A program made the translations under genes and the position numbers. Below the pieces are notes generated by a model. That model was not told the DNA's origin, ran no database searches, and saw only the letters and a list, made by a program, of their open reading frames with translations. Shown piece by piece: positions 52,723-61,255 of a stretch of DNA of 64,000 nt. The DNA is from Cucumis sativus (lineage: Eukaryota; Streptophyta; Magnoliopsida; Cucurbitales; Cucurbitaceae): contig NC_026655.2 of assembly GCF_000004075.3 (NCBI RefSeq), forward strand, positions 26,335,489 to 26,399,488. The letters run 5' to 3'. Numbering within the stretch: the stretch's first letter is position 1; every line of letters starts with the position of its first letter.

Positions 52723-54094
52723 GAGACTTGGACTGAATGGTCCAATGACTATTGCTATTTGAGCCAATCTTGGAAAACCCAAGAGCCCAAATATTACGGC
52801 CCGTTTGGTAATGATTCGGCTTGATTAGATGATTGTGAAGAAAGTAAAAACAAAAGATATTCTTTTGGTTTAATTATATTTGATCTTTGTAGTTTGATCA
52901 AAGTTAGAGTTTATTCCTTATCATTTTTAATGTAGAATTTCGTATTTGTTGATTCGTTTGTTTGATAATGTTTTCATTTTCGTTCTCCGTTTTTTGTTTT
53001 TTATCTTTTAATAACTAAAAATATGAATAAATTACCTTATAATTATTTTTAATTATAATAAAAAAAATATACTTTGAGAACTTTTTAACCTATTCATTTG
53101 GAGACTAAAAAACTACATTTTTAAGACTCAATCCAAGATGTACCTCTTAAAATTTTGATGACTAAAAAGCTATATTTTAAATTTTCATTGATCAAAGTCG
53201 CATAGTTTTCAAAATCCAAATGGCCAAAAAATAATTATCTCTTTTAGTGATTTTTTAGTACAACAAATGTAGGATGGGGAAGAATAAAATTTTGATCTCT
53301 TTAAGGACAAAAATTATGTCAATTACTACTGAATTAAAATTCAATTACTCTTTTAGTGAATTGAGTAACAAGCATGATATATATTTATTTTTTCAAAGGT
53401 ATTGAAATGTTAAAATGAGAGAGACATCACTGTCGATATCGAAATACAAGCAAACCGCAAAAAATACCACAAAACAAGAAAACAAACAAGTAAAGTAACT
53501 TGATACATAAGGAGAAAAGTTGGTTGGGCATATGTGATTTCGGGAGGTAGGGACCATATATGACTCATGTAGACTTGGCTACGAGATTGAGCATGTTGAT
53601 GGACCAAAAATGGTTGTTTGGCTATTTGCTACATAAACCCAAATCACACCATTACTATTAAAGGTTTTGTCTAATATACTCATTTTACATGTCAGTTATC
53701 TAGATTAATTAAAAGTATATTCACTTAAAAATTTATGTAGGGAAGATTTTGAGCAACGTTCAATACACGTATTCTCAGGTTAGTTCATCTTAAAGGAGAA
53801 ACCAATGAAAAATAATGGTGTGGTTGTTTCAAAATACTTCAAAAGTTAAAAGGTTTATAGTAAAAAAGTTTAAACAATAAATATATAAATGAGAACTAAG
53901 AATATAGTTGAAACTTATTAATCTTCTTCATTTTGTACCACCATTTGAAACAAAGTCAGCTAGGTAACACAACTAATTTAGTCACGGTAAGTTTAGTTTA
54001 AGTTCAATTTGATCACAATGATATACAGATGGTTAGATCTCTTAATCATTCTTAGTGTTGCATTTTTTTATAAGTTCATCAATATGTGGATGAG

Positions 54095-54180
54095 GATTCG
54101 AACTTATAGTTTCTTGATCGATAATATATACTTAATGTTGCAATTGTTACCTTTATCAAATACTTGAATAACTCGTTTGT
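54095..54180 (-). repeat. tRNA-derived SINE-like remnant
   Basis: On the minus strand the stretch has AACGAGTTATTCAAGTATTTG, resembling a polymerase III A box, and about 60 bases later AAGTTCGAATCC, a good B-box match. No tRNA fold is preserved. Confidence 0.4.
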
Positions 54181-54854
54181 TAATTATGGACAGTAAACTA
54201 ACATCTTCACTTTTGCTATTGGTTATTGTTATAGGTAAGAGAAATATTGCTTAGTATTTGGCCTTACTGGGATGGTCTAATAATAGGTTATTTTCAAAGA
54301 GAAATGAGTTGTTTTGCTAAGTATGAATGTGCACCAATGGACGACCATGAAGGAGCTAAAAAAACCCCACTTCATAAGATCAACAAGAATCACGAAGATT
54401 AATAGGGTAGTCGGACGTACTTACTGTATGTATATGTATGTGTTTGGTCGGCCATGGATCTTGAAGAGGTGACAATCATTCGATAAAATTATATCTAAGC
54501 CATTGGTATACTTGACTCCGCTAGTAAAATAATCTGAATGATTCATAATAGTTTGATTAATGATCTCAAAATTAATTAAAGAATGACGGATATGAAACCA
54601 TATTTCTACATAATCAATAAGGATTCTGCATTTGAGATAAATTGAGAGTACTTTAACTTCTCAATTTTATTAGTTATCTAATTTATTAATTCTCCGTACT
54701 ATTATAAATTTATGGTTGATATCAAATTTTAATATCAATAATTATATTAATTTTTAAATCGATAACAAACTTATACATAACATTTTTTTTGAATCAAATT
54801 AGAAGAAATCTAAAATTTACATTTCAAATTTGCTAGGATGAAAAACTTTTACCC

Positions 54855-55123
54855 TTTTTGTGACTAACTTATTACCACATCACATATTTTTATTTATTAA
54901 ATTCCCCTGTACAAATAAATTTAAAGTTCATACTTTCACATTTTCTACTAAAACTTTTATCGTTTTTTGTGGCCAACTTATTGCCACATCACATATTTTC
55001 ATTTATTAGATTCGTCTCTACAAAGAGTATGAAAATGCATTTCCATATTAAGAATCTAATGAAAAAAAAAAAGTAGACAATGCATTTCCATGTTAAGAAT
55101 CTAATAAAAAATACTTTTTGAAA
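54855..55123. repeat. Nested tandem duplications
   Basis: A segment reading ttattaccacatcacatatt (54870) recurs 109 bp later as ttattgccacatcacatatt within about 60 bp of similarity. Immediately after, a 45-bp unit starting aatgcatttccatattaaga is repeated at 55034-55078 and 55079-55123 with very few changes. The two events are adjacent. Confidence 0.8.
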
Positions 55124-58113
55124 TAATTTCAAAAGTTAAGTTGAGAATAAAACTTTTAAAACAATGAATACGTAATTGAAGTCTATCGTAAACTTTAAGG
55201 ATATAATTGAAATCAATCAAAGTTGTGTGTACTACAATTTTACAAGTGATTGCTACGTTATATTTTAATACAAAATTCAATATTTTATGTTTTATAATTT
55301 TATTGATAAAACTAATAATCAATTCATTAAATGTAAAACAAAAGGTTCATGTAATTACTTATTGTTATCTAATATATGGTTTAATTAATTCATTGACTCA
55401 AACAAATGAAATAAATATATGTTTACCTTAGTCGTTAATTAATTTAAAATAATATCCATAATTAAACAATTGGTGTTTGAGGTACACAACAGTTAAATTT
55501 GAGTTTAAAAATTATATTTAAGATATAGAGTTGTTCGTATATCATTTTTATTTTTTTATTTTATAATATATACTATGTAGTTAGAAATTAAAAAAAAAAA
55601 AGTAGTAAAAGTAGGTCTGATGGCTAGAAATTTGATTAAACCGTCAAAATTAATATAAGATGGAATATGAATTTAACTCATTTTGTTAATTTGAAATGAA
55701 CCTAAGTCCATGTGGATCCATTTGGATTGCATTTTAAGAAAAATATTTTTTAAAAAATACATTTTCTAAAAAACTTGATTTTGTAAAATGAGTTTAGAAT
55801 ATAAAACTTACATGTTTGCTTTGACCTATTTATAAATGTTTACGGGCAAAATTGTGTTTGGTTTGTCCTATACTAATAATGTTATATATATATATATTAA
55901 ATTACTATAAAAGACTATTAGATATTATCAATTAATTTCATAACGAAATACACACATTTAAAAAAAAAAATCAAAAATACTTTTAAAAATTAATCGTAAA
56001 TTATTAATTTTTTAAATACTTGAAACTAAATATTAATTTTATTATTATTATTATTATTTTGGACAATTCAATTTTAAAAGAAGTGTAAATACATAACTAC
56101 ATAAAAAAATTTAATTGATTTCCAACAACAAAATAAAAATAAGATAAATAACATTCTTAATTCATTTTCATTTCACTAACCGAACGAACATATTCTTTAT
56201 TAACGTCTTCATAATTTCTTTCACATATGTTAAAGCGAAGTATATTTGGTTGAAAGAGAAGCATTTGTAAATCTCTATATCTAAATGTATACGAACACAT
56301 TGAAAAAATATGTAAATTATTTAAAAAAGAAAAAAAAAACAACCGAGTGAAAAATAAATAGTAAAAAGAATAGAAAAAATGGATTATTTTAAAAATTAAA
56401 CACTTAAAAAATCAATCCAATACTTAAATTTGAATTTTTCATTTTTTTAAAATTTGTTGGGATAAATCTTAAAATATGTACAAATTTAATTATAGGTAAA
56501 ATTCATATTATGTCCAACATTTAAATTTGAAATATAATTATAAAATAGACTTTGTAAAATGTGAAATTTGATTTGGGATGAAACTTTGGTCGTACCAATT
56601 TCACATCGATTCAAATTGAATGGAATTTTATCTAGCTTTTTGTTTGGTTTAATTTCATAGAGCATAAAAGAACCAAACTTATTTGGAAAGATTTTAAATT
56701 AGAAAGTCTGTCAAAAGAATAATTTAGTACTTTTATCGAAAATGAGAGATATAGCAACGTTTTTAGGAATTATTTTGAAAAATGGCAAAACCATTTTTTC
56801 TTTTGAATTTTAGTAAAGAATATTTTTTTGCACTGTGCATGATATTTTATAAAATACCAAAGTACCCATCATTCAACTGTAATTATTTCGTTTATACGTT
56901 GTAATTAATTTTGTCATGCATTTAGCAACTCATATACAACTTTCTTTTCTTCAAATAACATTCATTCAATCACAAAAACAACTAAATTATTATTTTGAAT
57001 TAAAATATTCTCAGGCTCTTTTTAGTTAAGTGATAACTTGCTTATTAGTTTGTTTTTCCATGTTTTTTATTAAATTCTAATTAACTTATTCTAAAAATAT
57101 AGAATTATATATATATATATATATAATTACTTCAATATGATTCATTTATACCACGGTCGAAATGAATTAAAATTAGAAAACAATTATATTAATTGTGTTC
57201 AAAATAACTTTTAAACAAAAACACTGTTCATTTAACTTAATAACATTAATTAAATTAATTTGTATATCAACGTTGGTTTAAAAATGTAGTTGATGTAATT
57301 ATTTCAATATATTCTGTTATTATCAAAAGTGTTGATTGTGTCATTAATTTGTGATATACAATTATGAATTTATCAAGTCTTTCCAATATAATTAATTTGT
57401 GATATGCTGTAAGTATATAATTAACTTTGACGTGTTAATAAGGTAGAAACCCCTATAACTTCTTCGGGATTTAAAAGATATCAACTTTATTCATTTTTTA
57501 TTTCAAAATAATAATATTATTAATTTTTATTGGCTAAATCTCTAATTTTTTTTTAATTTCAAAATACTAACCTTTTCGTCACCCTTTTTTATTTCAAAAT
57601 AACATATTAGATCTTAATTTATTTTTAAATTTTGAATTTTGTATTTGAAAATCAAAATTAGTTTTATATTAAGATCTCAACCTTTTTATTTTTATTATAA
57701 TTTCAACCATTTTATTTCAAAATAAGTTAGAATCTTTAAACCTTTAATAATTTAGAAATTAAAATTAGTTTTCATATTATATCTTAATTTATTTTTTAAT
57801 ATTGATTTTTCCCCAATAAAATAGGCTATGATATTGTATTTTTGGATAAAATCTCCAAAATTTCATATACATTTTATTAAATAAATAATATTAATTTAAA
57901 AAATAAGTTAAAATTTCCCAATAGACAAGGAAGATAAATTTTGTATTTTTTTTTATTTGAGTGAATGTTTTTATTTTTCCACCCAAGCTTTACCGGTTGT
58001 AAACTTGAAAATCAAGGATGGAAGATGGAAAAATGAAAAGATAGTGTTTGCGTGTTTCAAATGTTTATATTATTCTTCTTGAAAATACATGATGAAGTTG
58101 AAGATGAAATTTA

Positions 58114-58310
58114 AACTTCAAATGGATGATGGTGGAGATCGGATTCTGCTCCCTCGAAGAAGATGAGATAAAAAAAAAGAGAAATGGAAAGTGGAGACGA
58201 AAGAAGATGAAACTAAAACTTTAAATGGAAGAGGATGGAGATTGGGTTTGCTCGAAGATGAGATAAAAAAAGAAAAATGAAAAGCGGAGACAGATGAAGG
58301 AAGATGAGAA
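58114..58310. repeat. Diverged purine-rich tandem duplication
   Basis: Two units of about 95-100 bp (about 58114-58212 and 58213-58310) share the order ttaaatgga, ggatggagat or ggtggagat, ctcgaagaagatgagat or ctcgaagatgagat, aaaaaaagaaaaatg, gtggagac or gcggagac, and gaagatga. The plus strand is almost all purine. The 67-codon frame on the minus strand is a by-product of this repeat. Confidence 0.7.
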
Positions 58311-58984
58311 ACAAAAAACAAAAAAGAAAAATTGTTGCAGCGGGTTATAACTTTAACTTGACTAGTATGTATTAAATATTTATTAAAATGTATTTATTAT
58401 ATTTTAGCTCCAATAAAGTAATCTACACTTATTTTGGGTTTTTCAAATTCTTATTTACAATTTTTTTTTTTTCATGTTACCATTTCTTTTTAAAAAAAGT
58501 GGTTTTGCTGTTTTTCAAAATGGCAACTTTAAAGTTGCTATTGTTCTAGTTGACCCTTATTTTTAATATTAATATTCTCTAATTTGTGAAATTATTAAAA
58601 TAAAAAATACTAGAGGATGAAGGTAAAAAAAGAAATATAAACTCATCCAACATGGTGTAAAGTGAACTAAACATGATTCAACTCAAATTAGTGGATCAAA
58701 TAACATATTTTAAATAAAAATTTATATAATTACATTTATATTTACCTCCATTAAATATTATACACATCATTTTATTTAAGAGGTTCAATCTTCATTACAT
58801 ATTTATACGATAATTTTTGAAAAATTGTCCGAAATAATCTAAAAAAGTTTCCATTCACAATAAGTACACTTTTGAACAACCCATTAAAAGTAAGTTTTTT
58901 CTAATAGAATATCGGAAGAACAATAAAAACTACTTTAATGAATTTTTAAAAAGATTGGATGAAAATGTTTGACATTTATTTATT

Positions 58985-59345
58985 TTTTGACTATTTTTTA
59001 AATATAGCAAAATAAACTAAAATACTTATAAAATATGTATATTTTTTAAAATAACAAAATAAATTAAAATATTTATATGTTATAACAAAATATTTGGATT
59101 CTATCAATGTCACCAATAGAAAGATACACTAACTAACAAAATGTTTGTTATTGTAAAATTTCAATTTTTGCTATAGTTGATAAATATTCAATCAAAATTA
59201 CTATTTTTTTTTTATCATTCTACTACAAAATATCACCATAAGTTTACAGTAGACTACCGTCTATATTGTTGTATTAAAAATAGATTAAGATATGGTTATA
59301 ATTATAAATATTTTGAAGATATTTGTAATTTAAAATAATTTATTT
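58985..59345. mobile_element. MITE-like element upstream of LKR/SDH
   Basis: The left end has tttttaaatatagcaaaata and an adjacent second copy of the motif (aaataaattaaaatattt, then tataacaaaatatttggatt) nearly identical to 14308-14350. A weak inverted end lies at about 59307-59345. No coding capacity. Confidence 0.45.
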
Positions 59346-59633
59346 ATTACTTTTACCATTTCCGAAGAATTTTCATCGTAGTAGATAATTTTTTATTTCT
59401 AAAGACTAGAGTTAAATGAGTTGGCAAAGCACGTGATAAATTTAGTTACAAAACACGCGATAGGTCGTTTCTATATTAATATATACAGACGTGGACAAAT
59501 AGATCACGTAAGCAAGCAAGTGACCTGTCAGCAAAATCCAAAACCCAAAAGGAAATAAACAAACAAAAAAGCTTTAAAATTTGAATATTTTAAACAATAC
59601 GTTATTAGCTGGCGGGCTCCACCCACCAACCTC

Positions 59634-60401
59634 CACGTGTCCAAAAGGCTGATTTTGCTCAATTTATCCTCATCCAACTTCTTTTGTCCTATTAAATTAG
59701 AAAGTTTTTTATACTAACACGTTAATAATAATATCCGATTTTAGTCGGTATAGTTTTTTCATAAAATTAGATCGACTCTATCTCACTTGTTCCATGTAAA
59801 AATATCGCGTGTGGCTTCAAAAATTAAACGAGCAACAACTACCAACAAACAAACATAAATATCACATTCGTTTCATTCTTTCTATTTCAAAATATATATT
59901 ACATAGTTCAACAACAAAACATCATAAGTCATAGCGAAAAAAGCATAGAGACATAATAGTCCCAAATTCGAGGTTAACATTTTATTTGTGAGCGAAAAGC
60001 TTAAAAGAATATTATGATCCCACTCATTTTGATGGTTGAGTGCTTAAAGACATAGCTTGTGTTGAATGCTATAAAAGGCAAGATTCAACTTTTTTATAAA
60101 CTTTTTGTCGTTAATTATCGTTTTTTCGAATATTGTATTTTATCACTTGCAAATTATTATTAAACTTTTTAAATGAAAAAGGATAAACTTAAGATTTATT
60201 GAAATTAAAAATAATTTTATGGCACGAACACTAACTTTAAATATTGAAAAACCAAAACATATTTTAATCATATATATATATTTATATTAGCCATTAGGGA
60301 ACCATTCTCTGTGTTTTGCTTACGTGGAAAACGGTAAGTAGATCATAGCACTATGGAGCTTCAAGATAATCTGACACGTGGCAAATTTGAATCGTACGTG
60401 T
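59634..60401 (+). promoter_or_regulatory. ACGT/ABRE-like boxes upstream of LKR/SDH
   Basis: CACGTGTC at 59634-59641, CACGTGGC at 60375-60382 and ACGTGTG at 60395-60401 lie between about 0.9 and 1.6 kb before the start codon; the last two are roughly 80-100 nt upstream of the likely transcript start. These are G-box/ABRE-type sites for bZIP factors. LKR/SDH is known in other plants to be induced by abscisic acid and osmotic stress, so a role here is plausible but inferred. Confidence 0.55.
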
Positions 60402-60449
60402 GCATAGCCACCTAATTATTTCTTATTTCTTTTAAATTAATCACATCTT

Positions 60450-61253
60450 CATTGTTCATACACAAAAAGAAATCAAAGTCGCAAAACTCTTCTTTTTCTT
60501 CCATAGCGGACGCATCCACAAGCGATTGAAACATCCGTGCACTGCAAGTAATCTTCTCCCAACGCATTTGTCTCATCACGAAGCCTTATCTCTCGTCAGT
60601 TTCTGAAATCTCTTCACTCAGCATTATTGAATATTCATTTCATTTCGTTTCGTTTCGTTTCGTTTCGTTTCATGTGGTTTTCTCTATGCGATGCGGTTCT
60701 GATTATTTACTGTACAGCTCTTTAGAGATTCAAACGCGAAAATCTGATCTGGATTTGTTGATTTCGGTGCTTCGAGTTTTGCGCTGTGGATAGGATACGA
60801 TTGATTTTACTCATTTGGTAATGTGAGCTGTGTTTGTGTTTGTTTGTATTTTTCTTTCTCCTCTTTTTGTACGTTTTTTTTATTTTTCGAGGATAAAGTG
60901 GAGTAGGAGACGAATCGTTTATTAAGTTTTCAGGAGTTTTGTTTTTCGTTTGCTTAATTGTGGGAAAAAGTGGTCCGGTTGCTATGCATGTATATGTGTT
61001 TGAAGGGGGGAGTGCATGTGGAAGATAGCGTGTTGAATGTTGTGCATACTTTTGAATCGGAATGAAAATGACTTTTGGTAAAGTATTGCAAAGTAAATTT
61101 AAACGTGCAATGGCATTAATTGTAAGAGAATCTTGATAAAGAAGATGAAAAGGAATTTATGAGGTTTTTGATAAGCTGCTATTTTTGAGCTTTACTTGGT
61201 AGCAGTTCATTAGTATTGGTGGAATGTATATGAAAGTGATGATTGTTGTTTGA
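60450..61253 (+). other. LKR/SDH 5' leader, probable leader intron and a nine-codon upstream ORF
   Basis: A pyrimidine/purine-mixed leader begins at about 60.45-60.5 kb. GCAA/GTAATC near 60548 is a plausible donor and GTAGCAG (AG at 61204-61205) a good acceptor. The remaining leader, 61206-61255, then contains a short upstream ORF from ATG 61224 to TGA 61251-61253 (three in-frame ATGs, nine codons), ending two bases before the main ATG at 61256. Upstream ORFs this close to the start usually reduce or modulate translation. Confidence 0.45.
60637..60671 (+). repeat. (TTTCG)n pentanucleotide microsatellite in the LKR/SDH leader intron
   Basis: Seven or so units of a pentamer, mostly cgttt with cattt at both edges. 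It lies in the proposed leader intron, about 90 nt after the donor. Confidence 0.85.
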
Positions 61254-61255
61254 TT

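Larger units (their letters stand above)
52800..59600. other. Gene-poor stretch between RAD51 and LKR/SDH
   Basis: No supported gene in about 6.8 kb. Contents noted: a 65-codon minus-strand frame at 53410-53607 with balanced composition but no recognised domain; SINE-like DNA at 54095-54180; tandem duplications at 54855-55123; (AT)n runs at about 55880 and 57106-57125; a degenerate array of ttttatttcaaaataa-type repeats at about 57490-57800; a purine-rich duplication at 58114-58310; and MITE-like DNA at 58985-59345. Confidence 0.6.

Noticed and set aside
61250..61255. Alternative earlier start of LKR/SDH at 61250
   Set aside because: The codon is TTG, not ATG, and plants rarely start there; the ATG at 61256 fits better.
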